Positions 13,163-20,772 of a stretch of DNA of 40,459 nucleotides are shown piece by piece. Origin of the DNA: a virus; IMG/VR virus record IMGVR_UViG_3300047462_000044, positions 1-40,459 of that record; one strand, given 5' to 3'. Every line of letters begins with the position of its first letter. The first letter of the stretch is position 1. The notes under the pieces were generated by a model. It saw nothing but the letters and a program-made list of their open reading frames with translations. It searched no databases and was not told the DNA's origin. The position numbers and the translations under genes were made by a program.

Positions 13163-14611
13163 ATGGCTGGCTTGATAACAACAATAAGAGACTACCTATT
13201 TGTACCGAAAGAAGTAAAAACCGAACAAGGATCTTCATCAGTTCTTGAGATAAAGAGCAATCCTTATAACGGTGGAACACTCGGTGGACTCGATAGCCAA
13301 GCATTCAAAACGTGGTTCTTTGGATTACACGCAGGGGATGAACCAGAAAATCTAACGTTTCCAATCGTTGCACGACAGGGGTTTGAACACAATGTCATCA
13401 CATATAAGTGCGTAATGACGATTGCAACTGGTATTGCAGACTTGACTTACAAAGTACGTAATAAGAAAACAAAGAAAGACATTCCTAATCATCCAGTTCT
13501 CGATTTAATTGCACGTCCTAATCCTATGCAAGGGCAGTCATCATTCCTTTCTCATGTTATTGCCGACTACTACTTAGATGGCAACACATTCATCGAGAAG
13601 GTAGGTCCTGGAGGCAACTCTCCTCCACGTAGATTATGGGCATTGCAGCCAAACTGGGTGCAAATCATCGTTGGCACCTCAAGAATCCCTGAAGCTTACT
13701 TTTATACTGCTGGTGGAATCGAATCAGGAGAGTCAAAAGAGTTTCCTGTTGATCCAATTACAGGTGAATCCGATGTCTTGCATATTAAGTCCTATGCACC
13801 ATTACGTGAGCAGATGAATGGTCGTGGCTTATCACCAGTTCGTTCAGCATGGAGACAGGTACTAACTCACAACGAAGGCGCACGTTGGAACTATGCACTA
13901 CTTAAGAACAGTGCTCGTCCATCCGGTGTCTTGACGGCAGAAAATGATCTAACAGATGAACAGATCATCCAGCTGAAAGAACAGATGGCGGAATTTTATT
14001 CGGGTTCATCTCGTGCAGGTAAACCAGCAGTGCTTGCAAATGGGTTGAAGTGGCAGGAACTCTCTTTAAGTCCTGTTGATATGGCATACCTCGAAGGTAA
14101 GAACAGTGTTGCAAGAGATATCTGTCTTGCACTTGGTGTTCCTCCATTGCTACTTCACATTCCAGGCGACACAACATACAACAACGTAGAGCAAGCAAAG
14201 TTATCCCTCTATGAAGAAACAATCCTTCCAAAGGCTAACCATCTTATCGATGAAATGAATCGTTGGTTGGTTCCAGACTTTGATCCAAACATTGAATTGT
14301 ATATTGACGTTGATGCAGTTCAGGCATTGGAACCTCGTCGTCAAGCAAAGTGGAACTCTGTTGCGAAGGCTTGTGGTGGCGTATTCCTAACGGTTGACGA
14401 GGCACGTGCACAGATGAACTTGGAGCCACTACCAAATGGCGCCGGTGCTGTAGTTGTTATCCCATCAATGGCTAACACACTTGAGAACTTGGTAGAGAAC
14501 CCACCAGGTCAGCCACAACCAAGTTCTAACACGAAGCCAACAGACGATACAGCCCCTGATAACGAACCAGCGCCTAGTGATCCAGATGAAGGTAATGACG
14601 TTAACGCCTAA
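13163..14611 (+). CDS. portal protein, HK97 family
   Basis: A 482-residue portal, the dodecameric channel at one capsid vertex through which DNA enters. Recognisable blocks are SAWRQVLTHNEGARWNYALL (in the wing/stem), NSARPSGVL, LSLSPVDMAYLEGKNSVARD, and ICLALGVPPLLL, all typical of phage_portal in the HK97 group, followed by NVEQAKLSLYEETILP. The C-terminal 50 residues are Pro/Asn/Asp-rich and probably disordered. Length and place after the terminase are as expected. A 5-bp hairpin (GTTGG/CCAAC) lies between it and the next motif. Confidence 0.93.
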   Translation: MAGLITTIRDYLFVPKEVKTEQGSSSVLEIKSNPYNGGTLGGLDSQAFKTWFFGLHAGDEPENLTFPIVARQGFEHNVITYKCVMTIATGIADLTYKVRNKKTKKDIPNHPVLDLIARPNPMQGQSSFLSHVIADYYLDGNTFIEKVGPGGNSPPRRLWALQPNWVQIIVGTSRIPEAYFYTAGGIESGESKEFPVDPITGESDVLHIKSYAPLREQMNGRGLSPVRSAWRQVLTHNEGARWNYALLKNSARPSGVLTAENDLTDEQIIQLKEQMAEFYSGSSRAGKPAVLANGLKWQELSLSPVDMAYLEGKNSVARDICLALGVPPLLLHIPGDTTYNNVEQAKLSLYEETILPKANHLIDEMNRWLVPDFDPNIELYIDVDAVQALEPRRQAKWNSVAKACGGVFLTVDEARAQMNLEPLPNGAGAVVVIPSMANTLENLVENPPGQPQPSSNTKPTDDTAPDNEPAPSDPDEGNDVNA

Positions 14612-14640
14612 GATTTATAGGTGTCGTTGGTGCTGCCAAC

Positions 14641-14648
14641 CATAAATA
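14641..14648 (+). promoter_or_regulatory. CATAAATA motif (T4-late-like)
   Basis: CATAAATAG ends only 6 bases before ATG 14654, and no ribosome binding site lies between. If transcription starts about 6 bases past the motif, as in T4, the HNH messenger would be leaderless. Confidence 0.5.
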
Positions 14649-14653
14649 GCACC

Positions 14654-15157
14654 ATGACTACAAAAGAACAGAGGCGCGTCTACTCGGAAAACTGGCGCAA
14701 AAAAAATAAGGAAAAGGTAAACGAATACCAACGTGAACGCTATGAGTCGTTAGGAGATAACAATCCACGCTGGAATAAAAGAAATCCAGAAGCGTTTAGC
14801 GAATGGAGTCGCAAATGGCGTATCGCAAATCCAGTGCGCCATTTGTATCAAGGAATAAAAGCAAGGGCAAAGCGAAACGGAATACCGTTTGACGTTACAG
14901 AAGAAGATTTGGTTATCCCATCTCATTGCCCAGTAACAGGAGTGAAATTAGAACATAGCCGTATGGAGGGTGGCAGACACAGACAAGCAGATAATTCACC
15001 TTCCTTTGACCGCATAAACCCAGCGCTCGGATACGTAAAGGGAAATGTTATCTGTGTTTCATGGCGAGTGAACAATATCAAATCAGACGCAACTCCTGAG
15101 GAGCTAATAAATATCGGGAACTACTATCAAGGATTAGTAAATGGCAAAGAAAAATAA
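14654..15157 (+). CDS. HNH-like endonuclease between portal and protease
   Basis: A 167-residue homing-type nuclease inserted between two head genes. Residues 1-60 are basic helices (YSENWRKKNKEKVNEYQRER, RKWRIANP). The core has CPVTGVKL (92-99), SFDRINPALGYVKGN (117-131) and SWRVNNIKSDATPEEL (136-151), matching the paralogues at 3150 and 24587. An Arg (R120) takes the usual HNH His place. I chose ATG 14654; a GTG at 14621 would run through the motif. The gene ends 17 bases inside the protease gene and carries its own upstream motif, and an AATAAATA copy near its 3' end sits before the protease start. This arrangement keeps the head genes expressed. Confidence 0.8.
   Translation: MTTKEQRRVYSENWRKKNKEKVNEYQRERYESLGDNNPRWNKRNPEAFSEWSRKWRIANPVRHLYQGIKARAKRNGIPFDVTEEDLVIPSHCPVTGVKLEHSRMEGGRHRQADNSPSFDRINPALGYVKGNVICVSWRVNNIKSDATPEELINIGNYYQGLVNGKEK
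15106..15113 (+). promoter_or_regulatory. AATAAATA motif inside HNH gene end
   Basis: The motif lies in the 3' end of the HNH gene, 28 bases before the protease ATG at 15141, the same spacing as at intergenic copies. It could give the protease its own promoter. Confidence 0.4.
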
Positions 15158-15839
15158 AGAGACATTCCTAACGCTTAAAGCAGTTGGTGATGATGGAACT
15201 ATTGAAGGTTATGGAAGTACATTCGGTGGATTACCAGATGCATATGGTGATGTTGTTCAGAAGGGAGCCTTCTCAAAGACCCTGCAAGATCGTGGCACGA
15301 AGGTAAAGATGCTATGGCAACACCGAAGTGATAGTCCTATCGGTGTGTGGGATTCCATGCAGGAAGACAGTCATGGATTAAAGATGACTGGTCGTCTGCT
15401 TCTTTCAATTCAACAAGGAAGAGAAGCCTATGAGCTTCTTAAAGCCGGCGCAATCTCCGGTTTAAGCATTGGATACATTCCTGTTCAGCAGGATTACGAC
15501 TCGAAAACCGGTATCAATACCATCAAAGAAGTGAAGCTTCTGGAAACAAGCGTCGTTACATTTCCGGCTAATACTTCGGCAACAATTACAGCAGTCAAGT
15601 CTGCGTTTGAAGAACTTGACGAAGAAAATAGAATAAAAGTTATCCACTTTATAAATAACCTCAAGCAATCGCCACTTGATAACAACGAACAGCCGCCAAC
15701 AGTAGAGGCATCTACTGGAAACACTGTAGAAGATACCAAGCCGGTAGAGCAGAAAGACAACAAGCCGCAGGATGAAGAACTGCACTTGCTGGAACAGCTA
15801 CTCGAATCCTTAAAACAAAGAAACAAAGGGATTCGATAA
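15141..15839 (+). CDS. HK97-family prohead protease
   Basis: A 232-residue serine protease that trims the capsid scaffold domain during head maturation. Catalytic His61 (LWQHRSD) and Ser109 (SGLSIGY) are visible with the spacing of HK97 gp4-type proteases, and GYGSTFGGLPDAYGDVVQKG at 23-42 is a standard family block. The last 60 residues (after about 170) are Gln/Glu/Pro-rich and probably act as scaffold or linker. It overlaps the HNH gene by 17 bases. It is followed after 25 bases by the capsid gene. TATAAATA at 15651-15658 lies inside the gene and has no start codon near by. Confidence 0.93.
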   Translation: MAKKNKETFLTLKAVGDDGTIEGYGSTFGGLPDAYGDVVQKGAFSKTLQDRGTKVKMLWQHRSDSPIGVWDSMQEDSHGLKMTGRLLLSIQQGREAYELLKAGAISGLSIGYIPVQQDYDSKTGINTIKEVKLLETSVVTFPANTSATITAVKSAFEELDEENRIKVIHFINNLKQSPLDNNEQPPTVEASTGNTVEDTKPVEQKDNKPQDEELHLLEQLLESLKQRNKGIR

Positions 15840-15864
15840 AACAAAAACAATTAAGGAAGTTTCA

Positions 15865-17088
15865 ATGAGCGCAGATATTAAGGCAGTGCACGAAGAACTT
15901 CTTCGTACAAACGAAGAGTTTAAGCACGAAGTAAAGAAGAATGGTGATAACGTTGATCGTATCGCAAAGGGTCTATTGGACCTTGAATCACAAATCAAGG
16001 ACATTAAGACATCTATTGTCGAAACGAAAGTTACTGACCGCGTAATGGAAGGTAAGGAACGTTCAAAGGAAGAGAAGCAGTTTTGGGGCTTCATGAAGGG
16101 CGATGTTACTGAACAGGAATATAAGCAGTACGTAAAGAGCACACAGGGCGTTGTAAGCACACCTGCAGATGGTGGCTATGCTGTTCCAACAGTACTTGAC
16201 CAAAACATCACAGCATTGCTATTGGAATTTTCCGATATGCGTTCTGTTGCAAAGAAAGTAACAATTGGTGGAAGCACTGGTTACATTCACACAATCAGCC
16301 AATCTAATGCAGCAATTGCATGGGGTGGTGAAACAGCTCCAACTGGAACTTCAAATGCTCCAACACTTGGTCAGGTAACAATCGTTCCACAGACCTTGAA
16401 TGCAGCACCAGAAGTATCAAGCCAGATGATCGAAGATGTATTCTTCGATGCAGAAGCATGGTTCATCGCAGAGGTTGTTAAGCAGATTGCTATTGCAGAA
16501 GGTACAGCCTTCATCAATGGCTTGGGTGCAGGTTCAAACCAGCCAACTGGTCTTTTGACTTATGCAACCAACAGTCTTGGTACAACAAGTTCAGCAGGTG
16601 CATTGTCTTTGACAGGTAACGCTCCAAGCTACACAAGCTTGAACACAATTACTGCTGCTAATGCTTCAGCAATTGGTTTCTACGACATCTACAATCTGCC
16701 ATATGCATTGAAGCCTCTCTACCGTAAGGGTGGTACATATGCAATGAACAGAGCAATCTTGTCGCAGATCATGACATTGAAGTCATCTACTGGTCAGCCA
16801 TTGTGGCAGCCAAGCATGATCGCAGGTCAGCCAAGCCTCTTGAACGGCTACCCAGTCGTTGAGATGCCAGACATGCCATCAGTATTGTCCACAACTTCAG
16901 GTACTCCAACATTGGCAATCACCTTCGGTGATTTCGGTGTCGGCTACACAGTTGTAGATCGTATCGGTACAACAGTTCAACGCAACCCATTCGTTAACTT
17001 CCCATTTGTTCGTTTCCAAACACGTAAGCGTGTTGGTGGTGGACTTGAGGATGGTAATGCCTTGGTTACATTGAATGTACTTGGCTAA
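15865..17088 (+). CDS. major capsid protein, HK97 fold
   Basis: A 407-residue capsid protein. Residues 1-60 form a charged coiled coil (EELLRTNEEFKHEVKKNGDN..) typical of the delta/scaffold domain cut off by the protease. The mature part begins near STPADGGYAVPTVL (about 98). Family blocks include MRSVAKKVTIGGSTGYIHTI, GGETAPTGTSNAPTLGQV, NQPTGLL and NPFVNFPFVRFQTRKRVGGG near the end. The length fits HK97-like proteins. AAGGAAGTTTCA precedes ATG 15865. A strong terminator follows, so abundant capsid transcripts should end there. Confidence 0.95.
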   Translation: MSADIKAVHEELLRTNEEFKHEVKKNGDNVDRIAKGLLDLESQIKDIKTSIVETKVTDRVMEGKERSKEEKQFWGFMKGDVTEQEYKQYVKSTQGVVSTPADGGYAVPTVLDQNITALLLEFSDMRSVAKKVTIGGSTGYIHTISQSNAAIAWGGETAPTGTSNAPTLGQVTIVPQTLNAAPEVSSQMIEDVFFDAEAWFIAEVVKQIAIAEGTAFINGLGAGSNQPTGLLTYATNSLGTTSSAGALSLTGNAPSYTSLNTITAANASAIGFYDIYNLPYALKPLYRKGGTYAMNRAILSQIMTLKSSTGQPLWQPSMIAGQPSLLNGYPVVEMPDMPSVLSTTSGTPTLAITFGDFGVGYTVVDRIGTTVQRNPFVNFPFVRFQTRKRVGGGLEDGNALVTLNVLG

Positions 17089-17116
17089 TAGTTAAACCAA
17101 CTATAAAGGTAAGGAT

Positions 17117-17142
17117 AAGGCAGCTTCGGCTGCCTTTTCTTT
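17117..17142 (+). terminator. intrinsic terminator after capsid
   Basis: AAGGCAGC (17117-17124) pairs perfectly with GCTGCCTT (17129-17136) around a stable TTCG tetraloop, followed by TTCTTTT. It separates capsid from connector genes, and a new TATAAATA motif follows 9 bases later. Confidence 0.92.
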
Positions 17143-17150
17143 TGCACGAC

Positions 17151-17158
17151 TATAAATA
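17151..17158 (+). promoter_or_regulatory. TATAAATA motif (exact T4 late consensus)
   Basis: TATAAATAC ends 6 bases before ATG 17164 with no ribosome binding site in between, predicting a leaderless messenger if it is a promoter. It restarts transcription after the capsid terminator. Confidence 0.55.
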
Positions 17159-17163
17159 CGCTT

Positions 17164-17367
17164 ATGAAAGTAGAAGCACTCACACACGTCCAACAGAAGA
17201 TTGGTTCCCTAACAGTAGAACGAGTTCAAGGTACTCACTTTGACCTTAATGATAACGATGCAGTAGCAGGAGAAGCAGCCGGTATTGTGAAAATCATCGA
17301 AGGTAAGCCACTACACAATGCCAACAATCGCCTTACAAAGGTTGAGAAGAAGATGGAGAAGAAATAA
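17164..17367 (+). CDS. hypothetical head protein (67 aa)
   Basis: A 67-residue protein at the position where small head-completion or decoration proteins occur. Residues HVQQKIGSLTVERVQGTHFDL and AAGIVKIIEGKPLH suggest a small beta fold; the tail is Lys-rich (NNRLTKVEKKMEKK). I cannot match it to a family. The stop overlaps the next start (TAATG at 17367). Confidence 0.65.
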   Translation: MKVEALTHVQQKIGSLTVERVQGTHFDLNDNDAVAGEAAGIVKIIEGKPLHNANNRLTKVEKKMEKK

Positions 17368-18176
17368 TGACAACCCTTGTAGTTGAAGATGGATCGATTG
17401 TTCCTGGTGCGAACTCTTACATTAGTTTGGCTAATGCACAAACGTACTGGGCTAACTGGGGCTATACATCTGCCACCATTGGTACTGATACAGGAGCAAT
17501 GACAACCGCTCTTTATCAAGCTGCCTACGCAATGGATCGTCTTTATGGTCGTTTCTATAGCGGCAAGGTTGCGAAGAACTCACCTCAAACTATGCTGTGG
17601 CCACGTCAACGTTATGCACACGAAGAAGTGCAAGTGTTTGTACAAGATCCAACTGGCTCAGGCGCATTACTGATTGCTTGTGTCATTGAAGGCACTATTA
17701 CTAACATCTATGTCATTGAAGGCGGTGTGAACTATACAGCACCAATACTAACGGTTGGTGGAATGTATTCAGGTACAAATACCACCCCTAATCCTGCAGT
17801 AATTACCGCAAATCTAACATCAGGTGTAATAACTTCAACAACAATAGTCAGTGGTGGCTCGGGTTATATCAGTCCACGAGAAATTGTAGATAACAATGGC
17901 AATCGTGTCAATATCAATCAAGTTCCACAGGCCGTCCTCGATGGTCAATGTGAGATGGCCGTTATTGCGTTATCAAATGGTGTTTCGGCTTTATTTCCAA
18001 ATGAAGCAGAAGATAGATACATCCAACAACAGATTGTAGAACTTGGTGTTGGTGCAAATCTCCGTAAGCAATTCTTCAATAAGGAAGCCACAGACATTGA
18101 ACGATATGAAGGTTTTCGCTTAATTGAACTACGTCTGTGGAGTGTAATGAATAGACAGATGGTAGTTACACTATGA
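17367..18176 (+). CDS. head-tail adaptor with inserted beta domain
   Basis: A 269-residue connector. Residues 1-84 (VPGANSYISLANAQTYWANW, YAMDRLYGRFYSG, LWPRQRY) and about 171-269 (VDNNGNRVNINQVPQAVLDG, EMAVIAL) together match the DnaT-like/adaptor family of head-tail joining proteins, normally near 170-190 residues. Between them lies an extra section, about 85-170, with two GxxY units (VIEGGVNYTAPILTVGG and VSGGSGYISP), a beta repeat familiar from large phage structural proteins. I read this as a surface domain inserted into the adaptor. It would sit at the neck of the particle. It overlaps the next gene by ATGA at 18173. Confidence 0.75.
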   Translation: MTTLVVEDGSIVPGANSYISLANAQTYWANWGYTSATIGTDTGAMTTALYQAAYAMDRLYGRFYSGKVAKNSPQTMLWPRQRYAHEEVQVFVQDPTGSGALLIACVIEGTITNIYVIEGGVNYTAPILTVGGMYSGTNTTPNPAVITANLTSGVITSTTIVSGGSGYISPREIVDNNGNRVNINQVPQAVLDGQCEMAVIALSNGVSALFPNEAEDRYIQQQIVELGVGANLRKQFFNKEATDIERYEGFRLIELRLWSVMNRQMVVTL

Positions 18177-18550
18177 GACCATTGAACTATTCGATTCTAC
18201 AAGCAGAGATCAAAGATAATATCGTTAATACATTTGGTGGCATTGCGGTCGTTGTACGTTTGTTAAACAACAATACTATTTCAACGTTTGGTGTATTCAC
18301 AAACGGCGATGCAAAGAATATTGATACTCGACAGAACCCAACTCTTACTACCGGTGAGACAGGTCGTTGGGTTTTGGTGCCTGGTGTAGATTTTGTTAAT
18401 CAACTAACCAATGCAGTCACAACACCACAAGTCGGTGCAACTGTTGAATGGGTGCAAAGCGGAACACAGTATAAGAAAACTATTCTTAGTGTTGCGACTA
18501 CTGCACCTCAGCAAGGAACGCCAGTTATGTTTACGCTTGGAGTTGCATAA
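18173..18550 (+). CDS. head closure / joining protein
   Basis: A 125-residue protein between the adaptor and the tail terminator, the usual place of the head-closure (stopper) protein. The sequence is beta-rich (GGIAVVVRLLNNNTISTFGVF, GATVEWVQSGTQYKKTILSV), but no diagnostic motif is visible, so the call rests on gene order. Start and stop overlap both neighbours (ATGA and TAATG), indicating translational coupling through the connector block. Confidence 0.55.
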   Translation: MRPLNYSILQAEIKDNIVNTFGGIAVVVRLLNNNTISTFGVFTNGDAKNIDTRQNPTLTTGETGRWVLVPGVDFVNQLTNAVTTPQVGATVEWVQSGTQYKKTILSVATTAPQQGTPVMFTLGVA

Positions 18551-19023
18551 TGGCGCAAAATTTTACTCAAATTCAGCAAGCGTTTGATACCGCTGTACAG
18601 ACAACTATCAGTGGCATTACCGGAATCAGTGGTGTCGCTTCTATAACATTCTTTCCAGAAAACAGAGCAATTAATTTTGCAATGCTGCCGGATGTCACCA
18701 CATCAGTAGGTATTCGTACAAATCTTATCCCAGCAAAGACGCTGGTTGAGACCCTTGGTACTGGCAGTTATGTTTCTATTCAAGGTCTTTACGCCATCGA
18801 CATTTTTACCGCAGTAAACCAGGGGTATAGCGGTGTACAACAGGTAGCAGATGCATTGTTAGCAGCATTTCCTCGAGGACTGATACTGACACTTACAGAT
18901 GGAGACAATATTACAATCAACACTTCTTCACCATCATCAAATGTGAATCAAGGCGCATGGTTGATGAATAAGCTCTACTGCCGACAGATCATTGTGCAGT
19001 GGTTTGGATACGTACAACCATGA
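18550..19023 (+). CDS. tail terminator-like protein
   Basis: A 157-residue protein resembling tail terminators of the DUF4128 type: an N-terminal helix (FTQIQQAFDTAVQTTI), the block GSYVSIQGLYAIDIFTAVNQGYSGVQQVADALLAAFPRG in pieces, and a closing strand pair (KLYCRQIIVQWFGYVQP). The protein caps the tail tube and joins it to the head. Its start overlaps the previous stop (TAATG), and its stop overlaps the next start (ATGA at 19020). Confidence 0.75.
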   Translation: MAQNFTQIQQAFDTAVQTTISGITGISGVASITFFPENRAINFAMLPDVTTSVGIRTNLIPAKTLVETLGTGSYVSIQGLYAIDIFTAVNQGYSGVQQVADALLAAFPRGLILTLTDGDNITINTSSPSSNVNQGAWLMNKLYCRQIIVQWFGYVQP

Positions 19024-19346
19024 GCGCAGTAAAGATCAGCATTCCATTGGAGACATTAGCTAAACGAAGCTGTGATGATTTAAAACAAGCATTCGCAAAC
19101 GAGTTTCTGGATCGAGTTAAAGAAAGGACGCCTGTTGACACTGGCCTGCTAAAAGACAGTTGGACGATTACAGTCAACAAGGGAAGCATTAGTCTAAAGA
19201 ACGATGCAAAGAACTCTGAAGGGCAGGAGTATGTGGGTTTTAGGGAATTTGGCACATATAAAATGCCTGGTGCGTTTATGGTTAGCACGACAATCCTTGA
19301 AAAACAGGACATCTTAAGAGTGGCAAAGAAGAATGCGGGTTTATAA
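19020..19346 (+). CDS. neck protein, HK97 gp10-like
   Basis: A 108-residue protein with the marks of the gp10 family: DLKQAFANEFLDRVKERTPVDTGLLKDSW is split over residues about 22-50 and includes the RTPVDTGLLK signature, then YVGFREFGTYKMPGAFM near the end. These proteins join head and tail. The start at 19020 (ATGA overlap) is preferred to 18999. It comes after the tail terminator, whereas in HK97 it comes before. Confidence 0.85.
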   Translation: MSAVKISIPLETLAKRSCDDLKQAFANEFLDRVKERTPVDTGLLKDSWTITVNKGSISLKNDAKNSEGQEYVGFREFGTYKMPGAFMVSTTILEKQDILRVAKKNAGL

Positions 19347-19353
19347 CTCCAAG

Positions 19354-19361
19354 CATAAATA
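19354..19361 (+). promoter_or_regulatory. CATAAATA motif (T4-late-like)
   Basis: CATAAATAA lies 36 bases before the tail tube ATG at 19397. The leader carries TAGGGAGTT as ribosome binding site. Confidence 0.55.
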
Positions 19362-19396
19362 ACAAGAACAACAATCCTTAGGGAGTTTTAACACCA

Positions 19397-20299
19397 ATGA
19401 CAATATTCACAACAGGCGCAGAAACGCGAGTCGCAATCGTCGCAGAAACCACACCAGGCACTACGCCAGTCACACCAACAATGTTGGTTCTTCCATTCGT
19501 TAAACTCGACTTGGAATACACACAGAACACTTACAAAGATACGAGCATTTTTAGTGATCGTATGGAAAGAGATGTCATTGCAGGTCTTCGTAAAGTTAGT
19601 GGTTCACTTTCCGCAAACCTTTCTCACCTCAATTATGCTCCTTTACTTCAAACTGCAATGTTCAACACATTCGCTTCAAAGGTATTGAAGACAGGAAACA
19701 CTTGGAACACATTGACGATTGAAGAGTGGCATTCAGATATTACAAAGGGATTTGTTTCAACTGGCTGTTTCGCAGATAAGCTTGCAATTAAGGTTCCAGT
19801 AAATGGAATCGTAACTGTTGATGCAACAATCAGCGGTATGAACTACTCCACAGAAACAGCAGCTCTTTCTTCTTCACCAACAGCCGCAGTATCTGAAGTT
19901 CCTTTCACTCACTTGGGTGGAACAATTCTTGAAGGCGGAACTGCAATTGCATATCTAACAGCAATTGATCTAAACATTGATAACGCCGCAACAGAACTTT
20001 CTGTTCTCGGTGCACAGACACCTGTTGGTTATACGCCTGGAATGTCAAGCGTCACAGGTACGTTGACAGCCTGGGTGCCTGACTTGACCTTGTTTAATAA
20101 GTTCATCAATCAGACTCAAACAAGTGTGAACTTTACATTGACAGATGGTACGAACACACTTCAGTTCAATCTACCAAACGTTACATACACTTCCGCAAAG
20201 AAGCCAGTAGCAGGTCAAGGAGCAGTTGTATTGACGCTTGCATTTACCGCTGTTCGTGATCCATCAACACAGAGCAACTTGATTATCACAGAGTCATAA
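19397..20299 (+). CDS. major tail tube protein
   Basis: A 300-residue protein that should polymerise into the tail tube. The start TGAETRVAIVAETTPGTTPVTP is typical of phage tail tube proteins, and the remainder alternates beta strands (KVSGSLSANLSHLNYAPLLQTA, GIVTVDATISGMNY, SSVTGTLTAWVPD, SVNFTLTDGTNTLQFNLPNV). It has its own motif upstream and a terminator-like hairpin downstream (20329-20358), fitting a highly expressed single gene. Confidence 0.88.
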   Translation: MTIFTTGAETRVAIVAETTPGTTPVTPTMLVLPFVKLDLEYTQNTYKDTSIFSDRMERDVIAGLRKVSGSLSANLSHLNYAPLLQTAMFNTFASKVLKTGNTWNTLTIEEWHSDITKGFVSTGCFADKLAIKVPVNGIVTVDATISGMNYSTETAALSSSPTAAVSEVPFTHLGGTILEGGTAIAYLTAIDLNIDNAATELSVLGAQTPVGYTPGMSSVTGTLTAWVPDLTLFNKFINQTQTSVNFTLTDGTNTLQFNLPNVTYTSAKKPVAGQGAVVLTLAFTAVRDPSTQSNLIITES

Positions 20300-20320
20300 T
20301 CTTAAACGTCTCTACAACAC

Positions 20321-20328
20321 CATAAATA
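20321..20328 (+). promoter_or_regulatory. CATAAATA motif (T4-late-like)
   Basis: CATAAATAC lies 34 bases before ATG 20362 and directly touches the hairpin that starts at 20329. A transcript starting about 6 bases after it would begin inside the hairpin. Confidence 0.55.
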
Positions 20329-20358
20329 CCTCCAAGCTCAACAACTTGGAGGTTTTTT
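20329..20358 (+). terminator. terminator hairpin overlapping the RBS
   Basis: CCTCCAAG (20329-20336) pairs perfectly with CTTGGAGG (20345-20352) around 8 bases, followed by T6. It looks like the intrinsic terminator of the tail tube gene. Its 3' arm is also the TTGGAGG ribosome binding site of the next gene. Long transcripts would end or hide the site here; a transcript starting at the adjacent motif would lack part of the 5' arm. Confidence 0.75.
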
Positions 20359-20361
20359 ACT

Positions 20362-20772
20362 ATGACGATCAGTTTATTCCCTGAAACAATTACCCACGAA
20401 TTAACACACCCTATTACTGGTGCACCTACTGGATTAACACTCGAATTGGTTGGTCAAGATCACGATGATGTCTATCAAGCACAACTTGATGTTGTAAAGG
20501 CATTACGTGCAAAACAAATCAAAGAAGTAACAGACATTGCAGTTTCCCTTGAGTTCAAAATCAAGGTGCTGGCATCGTGCATCGTAGGGTGGACAAACAC
20601 ATCTGAAGAATTCAAGGCTGTCTTTACGAAGCTTGGATTTACAGACGACACATTCTCACCAGAGAAAGCACTTGCACTTATCTCGATGAAGACAGCAGGT
20701 TGGATTCGTAATCAGATTGATTCAGCAATCAGTGAGCGCCAACGTTTTTTCAAGGATGCATCGAACTCCTAA
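20362..20772 (+). CDS. tail assembly chaperone, G-like
   Basis: A 136-residue counterpart of lambda gpG, the chaperone that loads tail tube subunits on the tape measure. It sits between the tail tube and tape measure genes, and contains TLELVGQDHDDVYQAQLDV and a helical second half (LEFKIKVLASCIVGW, SPEKALALISMKTAGWIRNQ). Seven codons before its stop lies T TTT TTC (20745-20751), a perfect -1 slippery heptamer. Slippage there joins it to the downstream frame to make a G-T fusion of about 257 residues. Confidence 0.85.
   Translation: MTISLFPETITHELTHPITGAPTGLTLELVGQDHDDVYQAQLDVVKALRAKQIKEVTDIAVSLEFKIKVLASCIVGWTNTSEEFKAVFTKLGFTDDTFSPEKALALISMKTAGWIRNQIDSAISERQRFFKDASNS
20745..20751 (+). other. 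-1 ribosomal slippery site
   Basis: T TTT TTC follows the X XXY YYZ rule in the reading frame of the G-like gene (CGT TTT TTC). After a -1 slip, the frame runs without a stop from 20751 to 21134. Position and geometry match the conserved lambda G/GT frameshift. Confidence 0.85.

Noticed and set aside
14621-14653. GTG start for the 14654 nuclease
   Set aside because: The extension would run through the CATAAATA motif and a hairpin, and has no ribosome binding site.
15651-15658. TATAAATA as a promoter inside the protease gene
   Set aside because: It is in mid-gene, and the capsid start is more than 200 bases away; it may be chance.
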